The position numbers and the translations under genes are program-made. The notes beneath the pieces were generated by a model. That model ran no database searches. It was not told the DNA's origin and saw only the letters and a program-made list of their open reading frames with translations. This document shows positions 26,320 through 34,146 of a DNA stretch of 64,000 bases, piece after piece. Origin of the DNA: Clostridia bacterium (lineage in GTDB: Bacteria > Bacillota > Clostridia > Oscillospirales > Acutalibacteraceae); contig JAFTWB010000007.1 in the NCBI GenBank assembly GCA_017465505.1, forward strand, positions 17,540 to 81,539, given 5' to 3'. Positions within the stretch are counted from its first letter, which is position 1. Every line of letters starts with the position of its first letter.

Positions 26320-26571
26320 ATGGATAAAATCCGTGACGAGGCAATGAAAAGAGCCGCACAAATGCAGAATCCGCCTGTAAGAAAAAGCGAAACCCACAGG
26401 GAAGAAAAGCAACCTTCTTTTGATGAAACACTAAAGCCTGAGCCGCAGGACCCTTTAGCGGGGCTTTTCAAGGACAAAGAGAAGCTGCTGATTCTGCTTT
26501 TGATAATGGTTTTGTCAGAGGAAAGCACAAATCTGGAGCTTGTGCTGGCTCTGCTTTATATAATTATATGA
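26320..26571 (+). CDS. Small hypothetical protein with a hydrophobic C terminus
   Basis: The 83-residue product starts MDKIRDEAMK after GAGGGAGA. The charged first half is followed by a hydrophobic stretch KEKLLILLLIMVLSEES and LVLALLYIII. The KEKLLILLL...ALLYILI-type tail is familiar from Clostridia proteins without known function. It is third in the trio, 170 nt after its neighbour because of an inserted repeat. Confidence 0.75.
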   Translation: MDKIRDEAMKRAAQMQNPPVRKSETHREEKQPSFDETLKPEPQDPLAGLFKDKEKLLILLLIMVLSEESTNLELVLALLYIII

Positions 26572-26580
26572 TATTTAGGG

Positions 26581-27825
26581 TCAGCGTACCTGACCGTTGC
26601 CTTTTACTACAAACTTCACGCTTGTAAGCTCAGCTATACCCATAGGGCCTCTTGCGTGGAGTTTTTGTGTTGAAATGCCGATTTCTGCACCTAAGCCGAA
26701 CTCGCCGCCGTCTGTAAAGCGTGTGGAAGCGTTAACATAAACTGCCGCTGCGTCAACACTGTTCAAGAACTTTTCGGCATTGGTGTAGTTCTCTGTTACG
26801 ATACATTCGCTGTGGCCTGAGGAGAACTTTGCAATGTGATTTAAGGCACAGTCAATGCAGTTAACAACCTTAACTGCTAAGATATAATCAAGAAACTCTG
26901 TGGCGTAATCTTCCTCTGAAGCAGGCTTTACGCTATCTCCAAGAATCTCAATTGTCTTTTCGCAGCCTCTGAGCTCAACGTTTTTCTCGTCAAGTTTTGC
27001 CTTAATAAGAGGGAGAACCTCTTTGGCAATATTTCTGTGAACAAGAATTGTTTCAATAGCGTTGCAAACGGAAGGACGTGAGGTTTTGGCGTTGAAGATA
27101 ATCTCAGCCGCCATATCCTTGTCGGCAAATTCGTCAACATAAACGTGGCAGTTGCCTGTGCCTGTTTCAATAACGGGCACCTTGGCGTTTTCAACGGTTG
27201 CCTTAATAAGACCTGCACCGCCTCTGGGAATAAGTACATCAAGGTAATCGGAAAGACCCATAAGCTCAATGGAGCTCTGACGGGTAGTGTCCTCAATAAG
27301 CTGAACACAGTCAGCAGGAAGCCCTGCAAGCTCAATAGCCTTACGCATAACTGTTGCCACTGCCTTGTTGGAGTTGATAGCTTCCTTGCCGCCTCTGAGG
27401 ATTACTGCGTTGCCTGACTTAAGGCATAAAACGGCAGAGTCGGCGGTAACGTTGGGACGAGCCTCGTAGATAATGCCGATTACACCAAGAGGCACTGTAA
27501 CCTTTGAAACCTCAAGGCCGTTTTTAAGCTTGGAGCCTGTTAAAATTCTGCCGCAGGGGTCGGGTAAAGAGGCAACCTGACGTGCACCCTCTGCCATACC
27601 GCGGATTCTTTCCTCGCTGAGAGCAAGTCTGTCCAGAAGAGATTCGGAAAGGCCGGCGTCTTTTCCTGCCTGTAAGTCCTTTGCGTTTTCCTCCAGAATG
27701 TAGTCTGTATTTTCAATAAGGGCGTCGGCAATTGAGAGAAGAGCCTTGTCTTTGAGGGAGCCTGCTGTTGCAAGAACTCTTGCAACTTCCTTTGCCTTTT
27801 TGCCCATAGATTCTATTGTTGTCAT
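26581..27825 (-). CDS. proA: Glutamate-5-semialdehyde dehydrogenase (gamma-glutamyl phosphate reductase)
   Basis: The 414-residue aldehyde-dehydrogenase-fold enzyme has VPLGVIGIIYEARPNVTAD, the catalytic Cys in SRPSVCNAIETI and LHARGPMGIAELTS. It reduces gamma-glutamyl phosphate to the semialdehyde in proline synthesis. proB lies 2 nt upstream on the same strand. Confidence 0.97.
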   Translation of the reverse strand: MTTIESMGKKAKEVARVLATAGSLKDKALLSIADALIENTDYILEENAKDLQAGKDAGLSESLLDRLALSEERIRGMAEGARQVASLPDPCGRILTGSKLKNGLEVSKVTVPLGVIGIIYEARPNVTADSAVLCLKSGNAVILRGGKEAINSNKAVATVMRKAIELAGLPADCVQLIEDTTRQSSIELMGLSDYLDVLIPRGGAGLIKATVENAKVPVIETGTGNCHVYVDEFADKDMAAEIIFNAKTSRPSVCNAIETILVHRNIAKEVLPLIKAKLDEKNVELRGCEKTIEILGDSVKPASEEDYATEFLDYILAVKVVNCIDCALNHIAKFSSGHSECIVTENYTNAEKFLNSVDAAAVYVNASTRFTDGGEFGLGAEIGISTQKLHARGPMGIAELTSVKFVVKGNGQVR

Positions 27826-27827
27826 TT

Positions 27828-28616
27828 TTATTTCTCCTTTGCTTTGAAGAGTGTGCCGATGTTTTTGCCTTCTAAAAGCTCATAGATACGCTCGGGGTCA
27901 TCGCCGCCGATTACAGAGCAGTTAATGCCTGCCGATGTTACGTACTTTGCCGCCTGAATCTTTGTAGCCATACCGCCTGTGCCTCGGTTAGACCCTGAGC
28001 CGCCTGCGTGGCTGATGATTTCTTCGGTAATTTCCTCAACTACGTCAATTTTCTTGGCGTCACTGTTCTTTCTGGGGTCTTTGTCGTAAAGACCGTCAAT
28101 GTCTGTAAGTATAACAAGCAAATCAGCCCCTACAAGCTTTGCTACAATTGCTGAGAGCATATCGTTGTCGCCGAAATTGTTGCCCTGAAGCTCATCAATG
28201 GCCACAGTGTCGTTTTCGTTGACAATGGGGATAATATTCATATCAAGAAGGGTGTCAAAGGTGTTGAGGACGTTTTCCTTCTTATGGGCCGAGTCCACGG
28301 CGTCACGGGTTAAAAGCACCTGAGCAACCATATGGTTATACTCGCCGAAGAGCTTGTCGTACATATACATAAGCTCGCACTGACCCAAAGCGGCAAGAGC
28401 CTGCTTTTCACGGGTGGTGTCAGGACGTGCAGGAAGCCCAAGCTTGCCCATACCCACACCGATTGCACCCGAAGAAACAAGGATAATGTCTCTGTCCTGA
28501 TTCTGCAAATCAGATAGCACCTTGCACAGTGCTTCAATGCGTCTGTAATTGATTTTACCGTTGGAGTAGGTAAGGGTGGATGTACCAACCTTTATTACTA
28601 TTCTGTTTGCGTTCAT
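27828..28616 (-). CDS. proB: Glutamate 5-kinase without PUA domain
   Basis: The 262-residue amino-acid kinase has VIKVGTSTLT, VSSGAIGVGMGKLG, IVNENDTVA and GTGGMATKIQAA. It phosphorylates glutamate in the first step of proline synthesis. The C-terminal PUA domain found in E. coli ProB is absent, as in several short forms. It precedes proA in a two-gene operon. Confidence 0.96.
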   Translation of the reverse strand: MNANRIVIKVGTSTLTYSNGKINYRRIEALCKVLSDLQNQDRDIILVSSGAIGVGMGKLGLPARPDTTREKQALAALGQCELMYMYDKLFGEYNHMVAQVLLTRDAVDSAHKKENVLNTFDTLLDMNIIPIVNENDTVAIDELQGNNFGDNDMLSAIVAKLVGADLLVILTDIDGLYDKDPRKNSDAKKIDVVEEITEEIISHAGGSGSNRGTGGMATKIQAAKYVTSAGINCSVIGGDDPERIYELLEGKNIGTLFKAKEK

Positions 28617-28651
28617 AAAATCACATCTTTTCCCATTTTACAATTATGTTT

Positions 28652-28681
28652 AGTATACCATAGCTTGTATATAAATGGCAA
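28652..28681 (-). promoter_or_regulatory. Promoter of proBA
   Basis: TTGCCA, an 18-nt spacer and TATACT preceded by TGG, about 35 nt before the proB ATG. Confidence 0.65.
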
Positions 28682-28787
28682 GTGTTTTGCAAAGGTTTGA
28701 TTACAATTTAATTCAAGATACATAAGCAGAAAAAACGTATTAGCACAGATTGACGTAACATTTGTAGAGAAAGGCAGGCGACCGATG

Positions 28788-28900
28788 GTCGGAATGATAT
28801 TTGCCTGTGGCAAATGATGTCGCTTATGCTAATGATGTTTTGCTGACACAAAATGATATGTTTGCCATTGGCAAACGTTAATGTGGCAGGTTACACCTGC
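28788..28900. repeat. Mini-hairpin array (family B, ATGATGT linkers)
   Basis: The hairpins CGACC/GGTCG, TTTGCC/GGCAAA, a short TTA/TAA-type one, TTTGC, TTTGCC/GGCAAA and GCAGG/CCTGC are spaced by AATGATGT-like linkers. It lies in the 604-bp gene-free stretch between proB and the dockerin gene, which otherwise holds the two family A elements and a terminator. No 81-bp nested element is present in this copy. Confidence 0.7.
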
Positions 28901-28923
28901 GATTATAGTTTTTTACTTTTGAT

Positions 28924-28994
28924 ACCGCCGTTGATGAGAGTTTAAAGTTTCATCTTACCTTTCAAAAGGCGGAACTGCCCACCGTGGCTAACGG
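28924..28994 (+). repeat. Family A repeat (CCGCC/GGCGG form)
   Basis: CCGCC and GGCGG form the outer stem, followed by ACCGT-GGCTA-ACGGT as the second hairpin. Confidence 0.8.
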
Positions 28995-29080
28995 TAGTGA
29001 TATTCGCCTGCGGCGAGTGGTATTGGCTTTTGCCAGTGGTATTGCTACGCAGTGGTATTGTCCTTACGGACAGTTTTTGC
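28995..29080. repeat. Mini-hairpin array (family B, AGTGGTATT linkers)
   Basis: TTCGCC/GGCGA, TGGC/GCCA, TGC/GCA and TGTCC/GGACA hairpins are separated by AGTGGTATT or AGTGATATT. It lies between two family A elements. Confidence 0.7.
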
Positions 29081-29086
29081 GTTTAA

Positions 29087-29170
29087 CCCCACCGTTGATG
29101 ACTTCTCAAAGTTACATCAAACCTTTCCAAAGGTGGAATTGCCCTCGGGTGGCTAACCCGTGGCTAACGG
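29087..29170 (+). repeat. Family A repeat (CCACC/GGTGG form)
   Basis: The outer stem is CCACC/GGTGG instead of CCGCC/GGCGG, and the second hairpin is CGGGT-GGCTA-ACCCG followed by another GTGGCTAACGG. Compensatory changes keep both stems. Confidence 0.8.
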
Positions 29171-29210
29171 AAAAAGCCACAGGCTGCTTTCCTTCCTGTG
29201 GCTTTAAAAA
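29171..29210 (-). terminator. Terminator of the dockerin gene at 29222
   Basis: AAAGCCACAGG and CCTGTGGCTTT form an 11-bp stem, followed by TT on the reverse strand. A family A repeat begins right after it. Confidence 0.85.
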
Positions 29211-29221
29211 GGGCTCAGGTG

Positions 29222-30814
29222 TTACTGAGCAATATTTGCAAGGCGTTTTTGAATAGCCGTTGCGTCTTTGATGTTGACTTTGCCATCTCTGTTGAAGTCT
29301 GCCGTATAATCATAAAAATCACTGTCATAATCATAGGCATTGCCTAAGCCTGCAATATGCTTCTGAATGTGCGTGGCGTCTCTGATGTTAAGCTTTCTGT
29401 CGTTGTATGTATCGCCGATAAGTCTGTAATGAGGTGCAGAGGAGGTGTCAAGTGAGCGTAAAAGCTTTTCCTGATACTGGGGATAATTTTTAAGAGCTGT
29501 TTCAAAATCGTAAACCTTATCCTCATTGGGAAAATAAACATAGTAGCCTAAGTCATAAGGAGCATACTTGGCGTCGTTTCTGATAACGTAATCACCTACG
29601 ATTTTGGAAAATTCTTTCTCATCAGCGGTGCTTTCTCCTGCACTGACCGTTACAAAATCGGGGGTTGAGGTGTCGCTGTTCCATCGGGAAGGACTTATCT
29701 GATTATATAAGTAATTCCAGTTTTTATCAGTAATGTCAATTTCAAGAAGCTCAAGAATCCGCTTGCCGTAATCTCCGTATATAGACCTGCCGCCAATAAG
29801 TTTTGCTACCGGCTCAAGGTCAGCGATAATGCCCTGAGTAAAAGCTTCGTAAAGAGTGTAAACCTTATTTTCGGGAGTGAGCACATATATACTAATAGAA
29901 TTTTTCTCTCCTATTCCACGAGGAGCACCGCTGTAAAAATAGTAATCGCCGATTTGCTCCTCTGTAATGCTGTCCGGATATGCATAGTGGCTGTAATAAG
30001 CGTGGAAAATGAGATTTTCACCTACATATCCCTTGTGTTCGGCATATATTTCTTCGCCTTCTTCGGGCTTATAGCCGTATCTGTCGCCGAAGGCATACAT
30101 ACATTTGTGCACAATGTCAAGGTCTTGATTTTCTCTGTAAACATTGTGAGATTCAAAACCGCTGAAGCCGTGACCCATAGAAACACCGTAAAAGCCCTTA
30201 AGCTCAAAGGCTTCTTCAAGGGTGTAAATCTCATCGTTGGTGCTTACATAAATGCCAAGCTCATAGGGTGCATATGTAGCACTGCGGTGATAACACACAC
30301 CATTGAAAAGAGTTTTGTAGGGGGTGTTGACAGGCTCTATCCAGCTTGAGGCGGTGAACACAACGGTGCCGTCGTGATATCTCATAGTTTTTTCGATGTT
30401 GACATCAGAGCCGGAAGAGGGGTTGCCGAGTTTTTCTGCACAGTAATGGTAAAAATCATTTTTAAGGTCTGCTTTGTAGTCGTTTTTTGTGCCGTCGTTG
30501 AAAAGCAAGGTGCCATAGTAGCCTGTGACAAAGGTAAAGGTGTAAATAGAGCCGTAGTTATCTACATACTTACGCTCAAGCTTTACACCCGGATAGGTCA
30601 TAACATCACCGTATTCCTCAGACCTGCCGCCTGTGGCGTAAACGTATACGTCTTTCCAGTACTCGGGATTTTCAAATCCATAGGTAACAGTACCGGGCTC
30701 ACCGTCAGGTGCAGGAATGAAAAAGCAATCGGTGCTTTCCTCGGCGTTTACAAAAAGCACGGAAGCCGACACTAAAAGTGTAAGCACTAAAATAAAAGAT
30801 AATATTTTTTTCAT
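29222..30814 (-). CDS. Secreted C-terminal dockerin protein with an internally repeated domain
   Basis: Residues 1-24 form a signal peptide (LTLLVSASVLFVNA). The body has three related segments of the form YAPYxLGxYVxxxxExxYxLExAF (about 172-207, 286-320 and 415-445), in each case followed by a short helix; these look like tandem copies of one domain. Residues about 464-530 form a two-repeat dockerin (NDRKLNIRDATHIQKHIAG; NRDGKVNIKDATAIQKRLAN). No catalytic motif was recognised. It shares an ECF-like promoter block with the dockerin gene at 14652-15536. Confidence 0.82.
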   Translation of the reverse strand: MKKILSFILVLTLLVSASVLFVNAEESTDCFFIPAPDGEPGTVTYGFENPEYWKDVYVYATGGRSEEYGDVMTYPGVKLERKYVDNYGSIYTFTFVTGYYGTLLFNDGTKNDYKADLKNDFYHYCAEKLGNPSSGSDVNIEKTMRYHDGTVVFTASSWIEPVNTPYKTLFNGVCYHRSATYAPYELGIYVSTNDEIYTLEEAFELKGFYGVSMGHGFSGFESHNVYRENQDLDIVHKCMYAFGDRYGYKPEEGEEIYAEHKGYVGENLIFHAYYSHYAYPDSITEEQIGDYYFYSGAPRGIGEKNSISIYVLTPENKVYTLYEAFTQGIIADLEPVAKLIGGRSIYGDYGKRILELLEIDITDKNWNYLYNQISPSRWNSDTSTPDFVTVSAGESTADEKEFSKIVGDYVIRNDAKYAPYDLGYYVYFPNEDKVYDFETALKNYPQYQEKLLRSLDTSSAPHYRLIGDTYNDRKLNIRDATHIQKHIAGLGNAYDYDSDFYDYTADFNRDGKVNIKDATAIQKRLANIAQ

Positions 30815-30838
30815 AAGATAACCTCCGTTAGTTTTTCA

Positions 30839-30883
30839 TTTATTAGACGCAAAAATCCTCAAAAACTCACACTTAAATTTTAA
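30839..30883 (-). promoter_or_regulatory. Conserved dockerin-gene promoter motif, copy 2
   Basis: GGATTTTTGCGTCTAATAA and the flanking TGAGTTTTTG recur with few changes from 15567-15610, here 25 nt before the ATG. Identity is much higher than in the genes they precede, which points to a shared regulator. Confidence 0.6.
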
Positions 30884-30981
30884 TATTTTCCGAAAAATTT
30901 TACAATTCTATATTTCCTACAAAAAAGGGCTTTTGACTTTGGGCACTTTTTCGGGAGAAATTTGTAATTTACCTATAAATA

Positions 30982-31010
30982 TTTACAAAAAAACTGATTT
31001 GGGGTATACT
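30982..31010 (+). promoter_or_regulatory. Sigma-A promoter of hflX
   Basis: TTTACA, a 17-nt spacer and TATACT, with the ATG 32 nt downstream. Confidence 0.75.
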
Positions 31011-31041
31011 GATTATATATTTGTATTTTTCGGAGGGTATT

Positions 31042-32295
31042 ATGGACCTTATAAGCACCGAGGAAAAGGTTACGAGGGCACTGCTTGTCAGCGTGGATAC
31101 AGGAGATTTCGACGCCGAAAGCTCCCTGGCCGAGCTTTTTGAACTGGCTCAGAGTAGCGGAGCAGAGGCAGTGGCAAGTATCAGCCAGAAGCTTGCACGT
31201 CCCGACACTGCTACCTGTGTGGGAAGCGGTAAGCTTGAGGAAATCAAGGAGTACTGCGAAAGTAACGACATTGATTTGATTATTTTTGATATGGAGCTTT
31301 CTCCCACTCAGATAAGAAATATTGAGAGAGAAACCGACGTAAGAGTAATTGACCGCACAATGCTTATTCTGGATATTTTTGCAATTCGTGCAAAAAGCCG
31401 AGAGGGTAAATTGCAGGTTGAGCTTGCTCAGCTTAAATATATGCTCCCACGCCTTACAGGTAAGGGCGTTGAGCTGAGCCGTCTTGGCGGCGGTATCGGT
31501 ACACGAGGCCCCGGTGAAACCAAGCTTGAAACCGACAAACGCCACATCAGGCGTAAAATGGAAACCCTTAAAGAACAGCTTAAGGACGTGGAGCACCACC
31601 GTGAGCAGTTAAGAAAACGCAGGGATAAAGACGGGGTTATAACAGTTGCCATTGTGGGTTACACCAATGCTGGCAAGTCCACATTGATGAACTATCTTAC
31701 AGAGGCAGGAGTGTTGGCTGAGGATAAGCTCTTTGCTACTCTTGACCCCACTTCCAGAAGTTTAAAGCTTCCAAACGGCGTTTCCGTTATGCTTATTGAC
31801 ACTGTCGGCTTTGTAAGAAGACTGCCTCACCACCTTGTGGAAGCCTTCAAATCCACTCTGGAAGAGGCGGCTCAGGCTGATATTATCCTGAATGTCTGCG
31901 ACGCAAGCTCCGAGAAAGCAAGGCTTCACCTTGAAGTTACCAAGGATTTGCTGACAGAACTGGGCTGTGGCGATACTCCCATTGTGTCGGTGCTGAATAA
32001 GTGCGACGTGTGCGACACCGTGGGGCTTTACGGCTCAAGCAAGGAGTATGTGAGAATCAGTGCAAAAACTGGTGAAGGTATGGATGAGCTTTTAAGGGCT
32101 ATTGAAGAGAACCTTCCCGTAAGAGTGAAGAAGGTAAAGCTTCTGCTTCCTTTTGACAAAGGCGGTCTTGCTTCGGATATCCGCAAAAACTGTACCCTTT
32201 TAAGCGAGGAGTATACAGCCGAGGGTATTGAGGTTGAGGCGGTTGTGGACGAAATGTACTGGCATAAGGTCAGGGATTTTGCAGTGGAGGAATAG
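31042..32295 (+). CDS. hflX: Ribosome-associated GTPase HflX
   Basis: The 417-residue protein has an N-terminal HflX domain (VGSGKLEEIKEYC; DVRVIDRTMLILDIFAIRA) and the glycine-rich GGIGTRGPGETKLETDKR linker. The G domain has G1 GYTNAGKST near residue 206, G3 DTVGF and G4 NKCD. HflX splits stalled or hibernating ribosomes. I start at MDLIST because CGGAGGG precedes it; an upstream TTG lies within the promoter region. Confidence 0.95.
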   Translation: MDLISTEEKVTRALLVSVDTGDFDAESSLAELFELAQSSGAEAVASISQKLARPDTATCVGSGKLEEIKEYCESNDIDLIIFDMELSPTQIRNIERETDVRVIDRTMLILDIFAIRAKSREGKLQVELAQLKYMLPRLTGKGVELSRLGGGIGTRGPGETKLETDKRHIRRKMETLKEQLKDVEHHREQLRKRRDKDGVITVAIVGYTNAGKSTLMNYLTEAGVLAEDKLFATLDPTSRSLKLPNGVSVMLIDTVGFVRRLPHHLVEAFKSTLEEAAQADIILNVCDASSEKARLHLEVTKDLLTELGCGDTPIVSVLNKCDVCDTVGLYGSSKEYVRISAKTGEGMDELLRAIEENLPVRVKKVKLLLPFDKGGLASDIRKNCTLLSEEYTAEGIEVEAVVDEMYWHKVRDFAVEE

Positions 32296-32296
32296 T

Positions 32297-32476
32297 ATGG
32301 ACATCAAGGTTGGAGATGTGCTTTTGATGAAGAAACCCCACCCCTGCGGCAGCAATCTTTTTGAGGTAACCCGAATAGGTGCGGATTTTAAAATAGTCTG
32401 CAAAGGGTGTAATCACGAGGTTTATCTGCCAAGGGTTAAGGTAGAGAAAAATATAAAGAAGATACTGAGTGAATAA
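32297..32476 (+). CDS. DUF951 family protein
   Basis: The 59-residue product starts MDIKVGDVLLMKKPHPCGSN and continues with FKIVCKGCNHEVYLPR, the DUF951 pattern with conserved Cys/His. Its ATG is one base after the hflX stop codon. Function is unknown; the family is widespread in Firmicutes. Confidence 0.9.
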   Translation: MDIKVGDVLLMKKPHPCGSNLFEVTRIGADFKIVCKGCNHEVYLPRVKVEKNIKKILSE

Positions 32477-32730
32477 GGTCGATTGCGGTGCAACCGACGT
32501 GATATATTGACTTCGTCAATTCGATATATTTGCTTACGCAAATGCGATATACCGACTTTGTCGGAGCGATATATTTGCTTACGCAAATGTTGTGGTGGCA
32601 CAGCCGACCGATGGTCGGAATGATATTTGCCTGTGGCAAATGATGTCGCTTATGCTAATGATGTTTTGCTTACGCAAAATGATGTGTTTGTGTAAACACA
32701 AACATTGTGGTGGCACGCTTTGCGTGCGAT
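32477..32730. repeat. Mini-hairpin array (family B, GCGATATA then ATGATGT linkers)
   Basis: The first half uses GATATA-type linkers with hairpins TTGAC/GTCAA, ATTTGC/GCAAAT (twice) and CCGAC/GTCGG. The second half switches to AATGATGT linkers with TTTGCC/GGCAAA, TTTGC/GCAAA and TGTTTGTG/CACAAACA. It begins at the DUF951 stop codon. The ~590-bp gene-free stretch up to prfA is entirely repeat. Confidence 0.75.
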
Positions 32731-32752
32731 TATAATAAATATTATTGTAGCA

Positions 32753-32833
32753 TTGTAGGGGAAGGTGTACCCATCCGGAAAGGTTTAGTTTAGCAGAAAG
32801 TTTGCTCGGACGATTCTTGAATCGTCCCTACAA
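32753..32833. mobile_element. 81-bp inverted-repeat element nested in the composite, copy 1
   Basis: It is bounded by TTGTAGGG and CCCTACAA and contains an inner GGACGATTC/GAATCGTCC palindrome. An almost identical copy is at 45705-45785, in the same position relative to families A and B. The composite at 28788-28994 lacks it. It is MITE-like and too short to code for a protein. Confidence 0.6.
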
Positions 32834-32854
32834 TAGACGTTGATTTAATTTTTA

Positions 32855-32927
32855 ACTCCGCCGTTAATCATAGGTTCAATTTATATCTAACCTTTCAAAA
32901 GGCGGAACTGCCCACCGTGGCAAACGG
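32855..32927 (+). repeat. Family A repeat (CCGCC/GGCGG form)
   Basis: The outer stem is CCGCC/GGCGG with inner AGGTT/AACCT; the second hairpin is CCGT-GGCAA-ACGG. Confidence 0.8.
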
Positions 32928-32957
32928 TAGTGGTATTGTCCTTACGGACAGTTTTTG
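32928..32957. repeat. Short family B segment between two family A copies
   Basis: AGTGGTATT is followed by the TGTCC/GGACA hairpin, the same as the end of the array at 28995-29080. Confidence 0.6.
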
Positions 32958-32962
32958 CGTTT

Positions 32963-33049
32963 AACCCCACCGTTGATGAAGCATAAAAGTTATATCCTAA
33001 CCTGTCAAAAGGTGGAATTGCCTACCCGTGGCTAACGGGTGGCTAACGG
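32963..33049 (+). repeat. Family A repeat (CCACC/GGTGG form) ending at the prfA ribosome site
   Basis: Outer stem CCACC/GGTGG; second hairpin CCCGT-GGCTA-ACGGG, then a further GGCTAACGG. The repeat ends 17 nt before the prfA start, so any prfA transcript beginning further upstream carries it in its leader. Confidence 0.8.
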
Positions 33050-33065
33050 ACAGAGAGGTGATTTT

Positions 33066-34145
33066 TTGTTTGATAAAATAAGTGTTTTTGAAAAAAGGGC
33101 GGATGAGCTTAACGCTCAGCTTTGTATGCCCGATGTTGCCGCAGACGGCGAAAAACTTAAGAAAATTATGATTGAGCTTAAGAGTATCGAGCCCATTGTA
33201 GAGGCTTACAAAAGCCTTAAGTCTGCCAAGGAAAGAGAGCAGGAGGCCTTGGAGCTTCTGGATACGCCCAATCTTGACAGTGAGCTTAAAAGCCTTGCTC
33301 AGCTTGAGCTTGAGGAAAGTAAGACTCAGGCAGAGGCTTTGGAAAACGAGCTTAAAATCCTGCTTATTCCCAAAGACCCCAATGACGACAGAAACGTTAT
33401 TGTGGAAATCCGTGCAGGTGCAGGCGGAGAAGAGGCGGCTCTCTTTGCAGGGGTGCTTTACAGGATGTACTCAATGTACGGCGAAAGTATGGGGTACAGC
33501 CACAGTATAATTTACGAAAACGCCACAGAGCTGGGCGGATACAAGGAGATTTCCTTTATGATTGAGGGTTTGGGTGCTTTTTCACGTCTTAAGTACGAGA
33601 GAGGCGTTCACAGGGTTCAGCGTGTGCCTGAAACAGAATCAGGCGGCAGGATTCACACCTCAACGGTTACTGTTGCGGTTTTGCCCGAGGCTGAGGATGT
33701 GGAGCTGGAAATCAACCCCAACGACCTGAAAATTGATACCTTCCGCTCTTCGGGTGCAGGCGGTCAGCACATTAACAAAACTTCCAGTGCCATAAGAATC
33801 ACTCACCTGCCCACAGGTACTGTGGTTGAGTGTCAGGACGAAAGAAGCCAGTACAAAAACAAGGACAAAGCCCTTAAGGTGCTTAAGAGCAGGCTTTTGC
33901 AGGAAAAGCAGGATGAGCAGGCAGGCTCAATTGCCGCAGAGCGTAAAAGTCAGGTGGGCACAGGGGACAGAAGCGAGCGAATCCGCACCTATAACTACCA
34001 CGAAAACAGGGTGACCGACCACAGAATCGGTCTTACAATTTATAAGCTCAGCGAGGTTTTAAGCGGCAGTCTGGACCAGCTTATTGACCCTATGGTCGCC
34101 GCTGACAGAGCAGAAAAATTAAAGGAAAGTACGGATAATTCTTAA
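33066..34145 (+). CDS. prfA: Peptide chain release factor 1
   Basis: I place the start at TTG 33066 (LFDKISVFEKRADEL aligns with the usual RF1 N terminus) after GAGAGGTG; an earlier GTG lies in the repeat. The 359-residue length is typical. The catalytic GAGGQHIN is near residue 232, followed by SSAIRITHLPTG. There is no programmed frameshift, supporting RF1 rather than RF2. It releases peptides at UAA and UAG and leads a prfA-sua5-coaE run. Confidence 0.96.
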   Translation: MFDKISVFEKRADELNAQLCMPDVAADGEKLKKIMIELKSIEPIVEAYKSLKSAKEREQEALELLDTPNLDSELKSLAQLELEESKTQAEALENELKILLIPKDPNDDRNVIVEIRAGAGGEEAALFAGVLYRMYSMYGESMGYSHSIIYENATELGGYKEISFMIEGLGAFSRLKYERGVHRVQRVPETESGGRIHTSTVTVAVLPEAEDVELEINPNDLKIDTFRSSGAGGQHINKTSSAIRITHLPTGTVVECQDERSQYKNKDKALKVLKSRLLQEKQDEQAGSIAAERKSQVGTGDRSERIRTYNYHENRVTDHRIGLTIYKLSEVLSGSLDQLIDPMVAADRAEKLKESTDNS

Positions 34146-34146
34146 A

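Noticed and set aside
30973-31599. Reverse-strand 208-codon ORF opposite hflX
   Set aside because: It is antisense to a clearly conserved GTPase gene, with no family resemblance and no ribosome site.
33039-33065. GTG start of prfA within the repeat
   Set aside because: It would add nine residues coded by a family A repeat end. The TTG at 33066 has a ribosome site and matches the family N terminus.
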